Origin: Vickermania ingenoplastis
Taxonomy: Eukaryota > Euglenozoa > Kinetoplastea > Trypanosomatida > Trypanosomatidae
Direction: 5' to 3'
Assembly: GCA_010157825.1 (NCBI GenBank)
Contig: VFSE01000072.1
Coordinates: forward strand, 248,001 to 312,000
DNA: 64,000 nt
How positions within the stretch are numbered: the first letter of the stretch is position 1; every line of letters begins with the position of its first letter. The notes below the pieces were generated by a model. It did not search any database and was not told where the DNA came from. It saw nothing but the letters and a program-made list of their open reading frames with translations. Both the position numbers and the translations under genes were made by a program. Of the stretch, positions 30,801-37,729 are shown piece by piece.

Positions 30801-33091
30801 AGCTCGCGCAGCTTTGTCAGGTCCTCCTCCAGATAGTTCCACAGGACATTCGATTGCGTCGTGTTCGAGGACGCGTCTGCCAGCCACATGCAGCGATACG
30901 CATAGAAGCGGAAGCTGGCGGCGGTGTAGAGACTAGAGAGCACCCTAGTGCTGTTCACGTAGGTGGATAGGATGATGGCCATCATAGCAACGATGAGACC
31001 AAACATCACAAGCGTCATGAGACAGAGGAAGAAGCGAAGGTTTCTAGAGATGCGGCCGTAGCGAGCTCCAAGTTTCTGCTTGGAGCTAATGATCTTATCG
31101 TTCTTCAGATCCTCCATCGAGATCCCTTGCTCGTGCTTCACCGCCATGTCCGCTGCAATTTCGCGAGTGTACTCTGCCGCCTCGGGAGAGAGTACTACAT
31201 CCTCTAGGAACTGGGCGTAGCGCGAGAGAATCATGGAGTCCGTCTTTTGGGCAATGGCAGACTTGTAGTAGCGCATACCGCGGCTGCAGCCTGTGATGAT
31301 GGTCATAGAGGCCTCGCCCAGGATCGTCACATCGATGCGCTCATTCAGCATTCGCTTCCAGAAGATTTGCATGTTCAACAGCGTCTCCTTGTGCACCTTC
31401 ATGGCGTGCTGCAGGTGCTGCCGGGCGGCCTGATTGCGACGGATGCGCTGATCACTGATGCTGCTGCTGCAACGATGAAGGCGGTAGGAAAGCAGCGGTC
31501 CGAGTTCACGATGCTGAAGATCTTCGCACAGGGCGAGACTGACATGGTTCGTGCGTGATACATAGCAGCAGAGGAAGACAGCGAACTGGAGTTGCAGCCA
31601 AGAGTTCTTTACGAAGCGGTTGAGCCCCTTGTTATATATACTCATACCGTACTCCAGCAAGTGGTCGGGAATGGTGGTGTTCGTGACGCGGGTGAACGCG
31701 ATAAGGAATCGCGTGGCTAGCTCCACATCCGTGACGGTGTAGATGGCATCGATGTAGCACGTCATCTCAAACTTGGCCATTTCTTCTACCTCACGATGCA
31801 AGTTCTGCATGGCACTGGAGTTGAGTAGTGTACTAGTGCCAGCGGTTTGCAGGGACCCTTTGGCAGACACGGAGCTTGCTCCCGGCCCAGGCTCTTGAAC
31901 CACCACGTTGTTGCGCGCATCCAGCACGAAGTGGTTGCCGTAAAGACGCAGCAGCTCGGCTTGCGGTAGGTACCATGGATAAAACATGCGGCGCACGAAC
32001 TTGTCCGGGTGGATCTCACCGTGTCGCGCCCTCGCGACATCGCGGCGATGCTTGGAGGACACACGGAAGAGGGTGAAGGCATATCCAATGATAGCCACCA
32101 CGAAGCCGCCCGGTATGATGATGGCGATGTCCATGTTTGTATCGCCGTAAATAGGGGATGAGGGGCCGACCGCGAGGCCAAGCGTCATGACCAAGGAGCA
32201 GAAGCATAGCACCGAGTAGCCAATCACACGCACGCGATTGACGAATTCCGAGTAGAAGGGGATGTAGTAGACGTGGAGCGACGCAATTAAGAAGCAGCCG
32301 ACCGTGTAGAGTCCTGCGAACGCCTCCCGCTGGCCGACTGCTGGCAGGTAGTGAAAGAGCGTACCGAAGAGAAGATTATGGATGATCACCCATCCCTCTA
32401 CGATGCAGTGCGGGCGGGCCCGAACGTTGTCCGTCACCGGAGAGTCGTCGTACAGCATCATCGTCACGACAAGCTTTGGCGCCAGCAGCATGGGCAGCGT
32501 CACGACGGACAGCACCAAGAGAAGCAGCGGCCAGGGGTAGTCCGAGTTGAGGCACTTCTGGTCGCGAAAGGCAGCGAGTGTGTTTTCTGTACCGCCGTTG
32601 CCACCGGTGCAGACACAGAAGGCCAGCACCAGCTGCAGGCACGGAATAAAGAATGGGCCAACAAGGGAATAAAGCAACAGCTTGGTAAAGCGCGGGAACT
32701 TCAGTTGCGAGCGCACGTCAATTCTAGTGAACTCCCCATACATGGTGATCCACAGAATAACGCAGCAGACCATCACAACGGCCAGGATACCAGCGTTGGC
32801 CGTGAAGTTAAGCGCTGCAACGAAATTTTGATCCCAGAAGGGCAGGATTGTCGCCTCAATGGCCACAGAGAAAGTTTGGATCATCGGCCCCCAGGTGTAG
32901 TGATGGTTAAAGAGCAGGGCAAACATCTGAACCATCTCTAGCACGACGCCTACGAGCACAAAAAACTTTGGCCACGAGGCCTCCAGCGAGTCCAGAAGAG
33001 GATACAGTCGGCGCAGCGACTGCGACTCGTACTCGCAGAACTTGCGCTCCTCATCGACTGAGGTAATCGACAAGATAGAATCCGCGCCCAT
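21860..33091 (-). CDS. Giant polytopic membrane protein with 13 tandem PAS domains
   Basis: This single uninterrupted frame encodes 3,743 residues. The N-terminal half is membrane-embedded: seven to nine hydrophobic segments in 40-345, then pairs or single spans near 687-710, 866-892, 1107-1130, 1353-1406, 1606-1636, 1665-1690 and 1852-1876. Large loops at about 712-865, 1131-1350 and 1691-1850 sit between spans like periplasmic-type sensor domains. A Gly/Pro repeat with a Met run lies at 975-995. From 1927 to the end there are 13 PAS domains starting near 1927, 2051, 2173, 2305, 2464, 2600, 2724, 2890, 3021, 3155, 3292, 3412 and 3586, each with the pattern P(I/V)...D..G.(I/V)..FS.SAE..F. I see no kinase, cyclase or other output domain. 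The N-terminus loosely recalls TmcB/TmcC-like proteins of other protists. The acceptor TTTTAG (AG at 33110-33111) lies 18 nt before the ATG. Role: probably a membrane sensor, inferred. Confidence 0.95.
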   Translation of the reverse strand: MGADSILSITSVDEERKFCEYESQSLRRLYPLLDSLEASWPKFFVLVGVVLEMVQMFALLFNHHYTWGPMIQTFSVAIEATILPFWDQNFVAALNFTANAGILAVVMVCCVILWITMYGEFTRIDVRSQLKFPRFTKLLLYSLVGPFFIPCLQLVLAFCVCTGGNGGTENTLAAFRDQKCLNSDYPWPLLLLVLSVVTLPMLLAPKLVVTMMLYDDSPVTDNVRARPHCIVEGWVIIHNLLFGTLFHYLPAVGQREAFAGLYTVGCFLIASLHVYYIPFYSEFVNRVRVIGYSVLCFCSLVMTLGLAVGPSSPIYGDTNMDIAIIIPGGFVVAIIGYAFTLFRVSSKHRRDVARARHGEIHPDKFVRRMFYPWYLPQAELLRLYGNHFVLDARNNVVVQEPGPGASSVSAKGSLQTAGTSTLLNSSAMQNLHREVEEMAKFEMTCYIDAIYTVTDVELATRFLIAFTRVTNTTIPDHLLEYGMSIYNKGLNRFVKNSWLQLQFAVFLCCYVSRTNHVSLALCEDLQHRELGPLLSYRLHRCSSSISDQRIRRNQAARQHLQHAMKVHKETLLNMQIFWKRMLNERIDVTILGEASMTIITGCSRGMRYYKSAIAQKTDSMILSRYAQFLEDVVLSPEAAEYTREIAADMAVKHEQGISMEDLKNDKIISSKQKLGARYGRISRNLRFFLCLMTLVMFGLIVAMMAIILSTYVNSTRVLSSLYTAASFRFYAYRCMWLADASSNTTQSNVLWNYLEEDLTKLRELYSDLTYGRYKAVDGDEISNLQGSFFSIIYGTNVYLLENAGVWRAGEVLIDALETLVLYRSAPYSRTTAKGLVSSNELQGASAAFNSSLLGYQTQGNKDFEMAVYVIIGLYVAMVALLFITFFMFRYFLKRITGMGLMALSLFRLIPKNSLEYMVATLDYKIEHFEDPDVELQRMIQERKVTGYLGVEAVENTYEPSESSSESQVPQLGPVPTGPGGPGGPGGPGGNMMMMHGEQGGEGNGNRLEEKVRSSYRSADVGRIKIHQGQYEAPYHKGYFPPRQLTEEELRARQDEINDIEVEASLAKIRQNKESGKGTTGEQLDEGSTYFAPITIDGSNDVFDRKLTVFLCVIATIISTIIAIYDLTIISTLRRNHDTSIPLLHQMNTYEQEMYYYLAALEAFTILSTMMDGTAFTTDNYIEVQSALTTLQNRATSYAVATIAFFQYSSEERSSLFASELQKYHYYSNAVIHQLLASSKIGCSVVVTPADTDPLDCTFFQSYTYEKELFLPNETQLVVFDRNMPLPTDWNTDAELPAAQRSTLAINVMASPYYVFLFNATTTSWSNVRDALTAQLSNDLMKSEIKKTKNAKDVCFALSVALMLLLLGLCYQTWRYARDSLVFIFCIISAALGLGVLGLQAYFFTSVLPLDGPYNDCLAVLSFTSSIFTLQMMSFENVKQGAFANVWLGTVNFATVTGPRLFSSWNSLFELLGSDYLEDLTSAYENLQYVFFLTTIVLRIAIKYQAYPAQFETLPIIKSVNWDLNKETTGFRLALKYKGTSQLLYSTKAADLALPVQDQKNLCFSLAFGPLRTTNFETGVAYLNSAVQEFVDDQMKIAEKRYQLQYPIVITAAVVAFLVTFINILIMFFLVIYLVEIFHSRKRLRQQGSHAQTYDRGFAQIIRWSSILNVLFFLFVTTAAVLVVVHYISLLNSFRRINILNLREVKLIESDIAMTKGIDYPWFLSVSKYFAESAVDSSNEYYRTVRLKFYNDIPPLLFGGVDNVSFVRYNKDFALDSSVRAFENQSPVIAFYNYVDPSIRNWRQRVVEMITMTPSNRFSQNEFLRMSLYNLSTLSYESTVAVHENLQQSRQNWLIVHVVFSGLTLILFGITMWYMIFPVVRRLRQEEEGTQVVLQMIPPQIRTAIPAIHQYMKTGSLSQDSNAIEIDQISKDLSVVPIITINTQGKIRQFSRAAEESFLWTRSEAVGQNVKILMPDNVAEKHDQYLQNYLKTGVKVMIGKSTSIRAKRKDGTLFSAMLEVSEFHTGAELLFVGAVHVSQEVMELKHSAELSKALTDASSIPIVVCNPDGIVQSFSKSAEDTFKCTQEDIIGQKVNMLMPRADAEVHDMYMERYMRTNRASVLGKARLLRGKRLNGELFPIRLMVREFKTAGRVLFVGYIEDLTARLRLEMIASAGELMQEKCPVPMLVTDMEGRVVQCSKSIRNVCGMNPSDVMNRDIRYLVKDESVMDLVEKVKNNPRGIQAHIDDFHKVECTVLRRTEDGTDSTFQARITTRLFTWHTKGPHLMLFLEDLTTIQKLDLHCRIGRAVMALSAVPIIVVTDTGAIMEMSSAAETIFHCFAGDAYNKSIDIFFERDEPETPHPKNALHVTIAGDTSPIRGRAAEEDNSSSDSMRHMKNPVARVLEEYKKSGVTTLCGRLLKGVATDGTTSFPVQVMVKEVDQGDEKLFLAYIRNTEEDHKLLEVTSWSDAYMAITPIPIVCSDLDGTVFACSDSACSRFGLAREDLIGSNVTVLMPPRYASEHGKHMAQFRETLDAAYKEGGRKSILNRSSLVVGRAQDGEEFPVTVTLRDVHIEGADSFIVAALRPSQQDMELESLSKVGATMSALSPVPFICINSYGIVSEFSRSAQELFGYAEHEVVGQNVSILQTADVAVHHDGYLRAYQKTGIKRIIDQTVPVMAKKKDGTLMNIELSVKEVRQNNVLEFIGYVRDVTGKQTTKQMVALDDLVEMEAASPMLELDTKGSIVEVRCLERDLGYTKPELLGKSVLTVLPHSYGGREEESWIQSAIRELLQGAEKKENQVSISMNNHNHTPEMHWITRRLFARHKTGEEFWCEVIMGEVTYSGDTLAAAAAAATNGNASKRRSQRTKGKEDIRIVMYIRNLQQDVLLELSHGINNAAVELIPCPLLTLDIQGIITMFNRCAEETLAYTMQETIGKPITHYVMASDVQRVQRALEQLRAPSSAAFTETALEDLHIRRKGSSGPITMTLTLQRLTDLNNKPYLLGTFRDPREDMAAETEETLSNVLLAFSPVPIVVTDHRGVIEQFSSGAESFLGYTQLDAEGKDVDILRARLESLDHGAKNDRNAEDFFRSSMSYVQGMQLPVSIKERIIVKTKDGREVNASVHIHSIMPFKKKLPRFIAYMQDTTEDKEQEKPLEQLNRLYKHSLSGVVVLAGHGVISDLNPVAEGVLGFTRAELINAPVNKLMAGDSRQSSKLIRAASHVLEATQANQNQNISAVQVHDAEMTCKDGSRVAVDAVVATILPSSGKETMRVAINFIDVASAKRTQVCQQREEFLESVSGVISIELDVNGNFLRVSDSFLDILEYNAQDVIGHSWVSLVPKGDRQLGNSIAMALNVSQQGMEMHVEHVNLTFVAKTGISVKMDGEMKSAVRPDGGLCSLIGCLQLVSLRDTQLAQLAMTAIDVSDASLILCTVDGAILSSNSTTHKIFEIPSDTTVIGQRMTIFFPPEGQKESVERFQRLVMDGQTEIVRGISYPQYGAGESMQRNTFALEIKVTSLKSEEQQSTAVGGPGASSGRSRSSQRTSRPGSIGSQAFLDASRADRRASLLLVRMRRVNEKHQLLLLRSAMEMALTVSPQAAFCIDDSGVITAWGQSAHRLFCLPGPIGRSVFEVLFDPPSSAILRQQLGQFRKARMLGEMERQQLTAFYYKPLDTQSDTKSVNANASTTGVMASITAPLPPPAGSVTVEFTIREAKSETGVLINDDLLCYARLLGRLDRSPPPIFAQ

Positions 33092-34169
33092 GATGGTGCA
33101 AGAGCTGTACTAAAATATGTGTATGGAGGGAGGGGCACACCAAAGTGGGTGCAAGGAGTCTTAGAATAATTCGAAAACGAAAACAAAAAGGCTCGCCCTC
33201 CGTCTCTCACGAACAGCGGCGCAGGAAGATTAGTTCTGTGCGTTGCTTTTCGCCTTGGGTTGGCTCGTGAAAGATCCAGTAGTAAAGTAAAGTAAAAAAA
33301 AAAAAACGGAAAGTAAGTTATAGAGTAACCTGTACACCTGTGTGTGAAAAAAAAGCCTTCTTTGTTTCTTGTGGGTATATCCTAAATACAAGAAAAGCGA
33401 AAAAAAAAAAACGTAAAACTAAATGGAAGCGTATACGTACACGTATATCAAAGATCGGTGGTACTCTTTTTCCCCCTTTTTTTCGTGTTTGTGCCCTTTG
33501 TAGAGTTTGTGGAGTTCGAGTATGAAAATTGCTGGCTTTTCTTCTTTTTCGAAAGAAGAAGAAAAAAAAATTGAATAAGGAACCCAAAATCAATACTTTT
33601 GTCGGGGAGCAGTATCTGGGTGGACCGTTAGCACGAGCAGTACAGATTCGAAACAGCAACCTTTAAAAAATGATTATAAAATAAAAAGCTTGGAGAAAAA
33701 GAAATTTACCAAGGTTGGTCGATTTAATGTAACACTTGAGGGCTTTGGAAAGGAAGAGCCGTGCCCCTAGAAATAGAAAATGCCTAGGGATCGGCTGGCT
33801 GGCTGGTCCGTCCTCGCTACCGCTGCGCGTCTCACTTAGGTATGAGAGAGAAGCTACTATTAGTCAGACGGCACGAGAGGAGATCGCAGCTCAAAGCAAA
33901 GCCCAGCAATCGATTTCCGAGGCCTCGAAGCTAAGCACCGAAGCCGTAGTCGTGAAATGCGTTAAGGTAAACAAGAGTAAAAAGAAGAAAGAAAGAAAGG
34001 GGGGAGTGCAGATCGCTTGGATTCAGAGACACTTGCCTTTCGTTCCTCACAAGGAGAAAAGGTGTGTGTGTGTGTGGGGAGGGGGGGGGGGAGGGGGGCA
34101 GTCGCAATCATGCGTTACGTCACTTTTTTTTTTGTTGTTGTTGTTTCCACGTCTCCTGTCTTCGCTTCT
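33092..34169 (-). other. Intergenic region, AT-rich with G tract
   Basis: A C/T tract (33120-33138) and TTTTAG (AG at 33110-33111) form the acceptor of the giant PAS gene. Several A or T homopolymers lie at 33294-33306, 33400-33411, 33477-33483 and 33560-33569. A (GT)n run (34062-34075) leads into the second G11-A-G6 tract. The 3' end is the flank of the TFB4-like gene. No gene is seen. Confidence 0.45.
34081..34101. repeat. G11-A-G6 tract, copy 2
   Basis: These 21 bases are identical to those at 21508-21528. They lie about 70 nt beyond the stop codon of the TFB4-like gene and read as a C-rich pyrimidine tract in its transcript. Confidence 0.95.
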
Positions 34170-35328
34170 TCAGTGAGGTTCAAGGGGGAACTCCGTGTTA
34201 CTGCAGACAGGGCATGGGAACCAGGCGCCGGCCCGCTCCCCGTTCCGGGTCGTCTTCCGCCGCGTGGCCGCTCCCCTGATACTACAACACATGCACTGAG
34301 GGCACAACCACGCCGTGTGCGTGAGAAGGTCCGTGCCGCACAGCGGGGCCGTACGCCCCTCCACCGCACTGGTACGGGAGGGTACAGGTGGCGCCGTTAC
34401 ACACGGCATCACGAAGCGACGCGCGCCGCCCCAGAGCGTTGGGGTGGAGGTGAGGCATGCAGCGGCCTCCTAGTGTATGCGCGAGCGCCACCAGCCGGCG
34501 CGCACCGGGGCTGAAGGACGGTCGGCTCTTGTGTCCCTCCTCCGCTTCCTCCTCGGTGGTGGGCAAGGCGGCGCCGAAACAATTCAGCGTCAGTCCCTCC
34601 TGCTTCGACAGGACCGTGGCTGCCACGGCAAAGGCACTCTCAGAGACCAGTGAAAGCTCCGTGTCGCCATCATCCCCTTCGGTGCCTTCGGTGAGGACAA
34701 CTACAACGGTCCGGCGCGACGCGGCCGCTGCTCCGGCGCCGTCGTCCTCGTCCACGTTCTCCCCCGTATCGACGTCGAGCGCACCGTTCGCCGCGGCGCC
34801 CGGCACCGCCCCAGTCGCATCCCCACTGGCCCGTCGCTGCTTGTTTAGTACGGCGCAGGCGGTGAGGAGGGCCCCGGCCAGACACCCCCACCTATCCCTA
34901 GGTGCCGGTGGGCCCGCCCCAGCAGGCAGCTGCGCTCGTGCTTCGAGGCCGTGGCGCACCGACTGTTCGATCCACCCGGTGGACCGCGTCGCCCACGGGC
35001 TGTGGCCCCCCTCGCCAGGTGGTAGGGTGGTGTGCAGGGCCGTTAGACTCGGCGGGACAGGGTGAACGGTGCGGGGTATGAACTGCTGGTGGACACACTG
35101 ACAGCCGGCGATCGGGTCAGCGCGCAGGACAGCGATGCTGGCGGTGAAGTCGGCCCCGGCGGCAGCGTAAGTGGTCGCGAAGCCCCTCACACAGAGCAAA
35201 GCGTCAGCAATGATGGACGCGGAGAACGGAGATGGAGCTTGCAACGGGTCCTCGTCACTGCTCGGGCCGCCCACTGTTTCGGATACGGTGGAGCTGTGGA
35301 CAATGCAGACGAAGGAGATGGAAGCCAT
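34170..35328 (-). CDS. TFIIH subunit p34/TFB4-like, apparent frameshift before the zinc ribbon
   Basis: The first frame (from ATG at 35328) reads on to 34282 with a von Willebrand A-like fold: ISFVCIVHSS as the first strand, SASIIADALLCVRGFATTYA as a helix, RRTVVVVLTEG and LTLNCFGAAL as inner strands, and ARRLVALAHTLGGRCMPHL near the end. The zinc ribbon expected at the C-terminus of TFB4 is not in this frame. It is found in the next frame (34170 to about 34370): LCGTDLLTHTAWLCPQCMCC then FPCPVCSNTEF, with the CxxC pairs of the family. A one-base excess fits a short G run on the transcript (plus-strand CCCC at 34356-34359 or nearby). A sequencing slip is the simplest cause; real decay is possible. 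p34 is a core TFIIH subunit for transcription and repair. Acidic low-complexity inserts occur around residues 190-235. Confidence 0.7.
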
Positions 35329-35810
35329 GGTCCGTCTGGTGTGGGAGGGAAGGCAGTAAGGCGCTACGGCTTCAGATCCGCACTACTAGAGCTAGGCTTT
35401 TGTGTTTGTACTATTCGTATCGTCCAGTGACCAGAAAAAGGTAATGCAGGACAAGCACCAAAGAGAAACAATCGAAGTTCGATAAGGGATCCGGCACCTG
35501 GAAAGCATCAGAGGGGGATTGTGCTCTGTGTGAGGGAGGCAGAGCAGTGAATGGGGCATCAACAAGAATTTTTTCCTCGTTTTTGTGTGGCATTATACAC
35601 TGTAGTGTAGAAGTAAACCGGGACTGGAGTGGTTGCATCCGCTCCCCATCCGTGGCGCTCCTCATCCTGCCTCACCCATCATCCCTCGTCTTCCGTGAAA
35701 TGGTGCGGCCAAAGACTTCAGCAGCGCGCTGCTTCTCGTCACGGTAAGGCGTTTGGTATTTTATTGAACGCCGACGAGATGAATCGAACTGCCAACTGCT
35801 CCACCGGCGC
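35329..35810 (-). other. Intergenic region
   Basis: A short C/T tract with CACCAG (AG at 35336-35337) precedes the TFB4-like ATG by 7 nt, an unusually short possible leader. The rest is the 3' flank of alpha-SNAP, including a 14-bp palindrome (AGCAGCGCGCTGCT) near 35728-35741. No gene is seen. Confidence 0.4.
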
Positions 35811-36740
35811 CTACACAATCATAGACGCGGCGTTCAGGCCGCCCTTTCCCTCCTTCAGCATGAGAATCTGAGGCGCTTCGAGGGGGCAAATGCGCTTGTA
35901 ACGGGCGACAGCCGCATCGTACGCCTGTGCGTCCGAGTTTTCGAGCGCATCTAGCAGAGCCGATATGAGGATGTGCTCCTGGCAAAGACGTGTAAACTGC
36001 GTATCTAGCTGCTGGTACTCTTGGAAGCGGGTCTGGAGGTTATCCAAAATCTCGCGGGGGGTCTCGGTGCACGGGGGCTGCTGGTGGCCCCCCAACTGTG
36101 CAAGATTGGCCAGAAGCGCAAGGAACAGCACTCTGAAGGCGCCGCTGCGCGTCACTGTATCGTCCAGTTCTTCCCGACCGAGCTGGTCGAAGAGATCCAC
36201 AGCGTTCTGAAAGGCCCGGGCTTGCACCTCACAGTAGGCCACCGACCGCAACAGCCGCGTGGCGCTCACCTTGTTGCCCTTCTCTCGTGCGCACACGGAG
36301 GCGCGCAGATAGCATTCCTTTTTCTCCTGGACATCTGCAGCCGCATCCCCGGCCGCCTCAAAGCACGCGGCGGCATTACGGGCACCAGCGCGAGCGTACG
36401 CCTCACCCGCTTCGAGGTACAGGCGCTTGGCCGTCTCCAAGCAGTCCGGCGGGGCGTCACTCGCCGCGCCAGCGGTGGCGAACATCTTCGCAGCATTCTC
36501 CAGGGCCGCGCCAAGGTCGACGTCTTTGCGTTCGGCATCGATGTGCGCGACCATTTCTGCTGCGCGCTGGTAGGCCTTGGCAGCGCTGAGAAGGTCACCC
36601 GTTGCCTTGTACTGCACAGCGGCCTTCTCGAAGAGTTCCTTTGCCTCCTCGTGCTTGCTGGAGGAGGACTTGAACAGATTCCAGCTGTGGAGGGCCGCCT
36701 CACCCTTCTTCATGCATTTATCGCCAGCAGACGCAGACAT
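35811..36740 (-). CDS. Alpha-SNAP (soluble NSF attachment protein)
   Basis: The 309-residue protein matches alpha-SNAP in length and sequence throughout. It starts with a helix pair, then a TPR-like solenoid (AKELFEKAAVQYKATGDLLSAA, AAMFATAG-type repeats, AGEAYARAGARNAAACFEAAGD) and ends with the bundle that contacts NSF. Alpha-SNAP recruits the NSF ATPase to used SNARE complexes so that they can be taken apart after membrane fusion; it acts on cytosolic faces of the secretory and endocytic membranes. The conserved family end is a hydrophobic Leu next to acidic residues that stimulates NSF. Here the C-terminus reads GGLNAASMIV, lacking the usual acidic tail, which is worth noting. The frame opens at a GTG three codons earlier; the ATG at 36740 was chosen. 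Confidence 0.95.
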   Translation of the reverse strand: MSASAGDKCMKKGEAALHSWNLFKSSSSKHEEAKELFEKAAVQYKATGDLLSAAKAYQRAAEMVAHIDAERKDVDLGAALENAAKMFATAGAASDAPPDCLETAKRLYLEAGEAYARAGARNAAACFEAAGDAAADVQEKKECYLRASVCAREKGNKVSATRLLRSVAYCEVQARAFQNAVDLFDQLGREELDDTVTRSGAFRVLFLALLANLAQLGGHQQPPCTETPREILDNLQTRFQEYQQLDTQFTRLCQEHILISALLDALENSDAQAYDAAVARYKRICPLEAPQILMLKEGKGGLNAASMIV

Positions 36741-37729
36741 GATGATCACTGGGCTTCTTGCGACAACTGTATGTGTCTGTGTGTGCGGAACTCGTCACGA
36801 GCAGCACCAAGATATGAAACGAAAAGATAGAAAGGGGGATGGAAGGCTGCGAGAGAAACCTTCGATTGCTGTCTCCGTGTGTACTGTTACGGGGGAACTT
36901 CGTTGATGTGAGGAGTGCCGTACGGAACAGAGAAGCCGAGACGAACAACAACAAACAAGGCAATAACGAATATGAGGAAAAAAAAAAGAAAATCGCAACG
37001 ACGATGAATCTCAGGGTATGTGGAGGTGTTACCGTGATGGAGCGCCACTCCTTCCGCATCTCCCACGCTACGCGTTATGTAAGGAAGTGCTGATCCCAAT
37101 TCAGTTGTTGTTGTTGTTTTTTTTTTTGTTTTTGTTTTTGTTTTGTTTCTTGTCTAGTGTGCTCAAAAGGACACACTTTGTTTCATTTCTCTATCAATTC
37201 TTCTTCTCATTCGGTCTTGTAAATTACATCCAAATAGCTGGCGGGGGGTGTGGGGGTGTGGGGGTGTGGGGGTGTGGGGGGTTACGAGTCTCCGGCACCA
37301 GCAGGCAGGCACACAGACGTCAATCCGTCAGTCATCTTCCGTGCCGTGGTGTGTAAGCGTTGGAAAGCAGCTGAGTACTTTCTTCTTTTTTTTTATTCCA
37401 AATCGTACAATATAGCTCTTCTTGCGGCCCACTAGATAGTACCGCTACACTCCATCAAACTGGATTCCGCTCCCGTGCATCGCATCGCCGCAAACTTCTT
37501 TGCAAACTTTTGCTCCAAAAGCAAAAAAAAACGCCGACGGAACTGACTCTCTCTCTCTCTCGCTCTTTCTCTCTGTAGACGTGTGTGCCAGATGGATCTA
37601 TACCTTCACCGTCTTGTTTCAGCAAGCAGTGTACTGTATCAACCCCGGGAGCCACGAGATAACATGCGTCTTCTCGTGCTTCTGCTTCTCCTTCTCTCTT
37701 CACTCCACCCGAATGCAAGTCGTGGTTGT
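36741..37729 (-). other. Intergenic region with G-rich minisatellite
   Basis: The transcript has a C/T-rich tract at 36809-36848 with AG at 36791-36792, a candidate acceptor for alpha-SNAP. Plus-strand T runs are at 37109-37146 and a G-rich minisatellite at 37242-37281, listed separately. A pyrimidine run at 37546-37576 on the plus strand is purine in the transcript. No gene is seen. Confidence 0.45.
37242..37281 (+). repeat. GGGGGTGT minisatellite
   Basis: About five tandem copies of an 8-bp unit (GGGGGTGT) occur in the spacer downstream of the docking-complex gene and upstream of... in transcription order, between that gene's start-side neighbour alpha-SNAP and itself. Five closely spaced G5 runs meet the pattern for a G-quadruplex on the plus (template) strand. 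Confidence 0.9.

Noticed and set aside
35765-35810. Possible tRNA remnant just after the alpha-SNAP stop codon (minus strand)
   Set aside because: A GCCGGTG/CGTCGGC stem and TTCGATT loop can be drawn, but there is no anticodon arm, the T stem does not pair and the length is about 45 nt. Chance is likelier.
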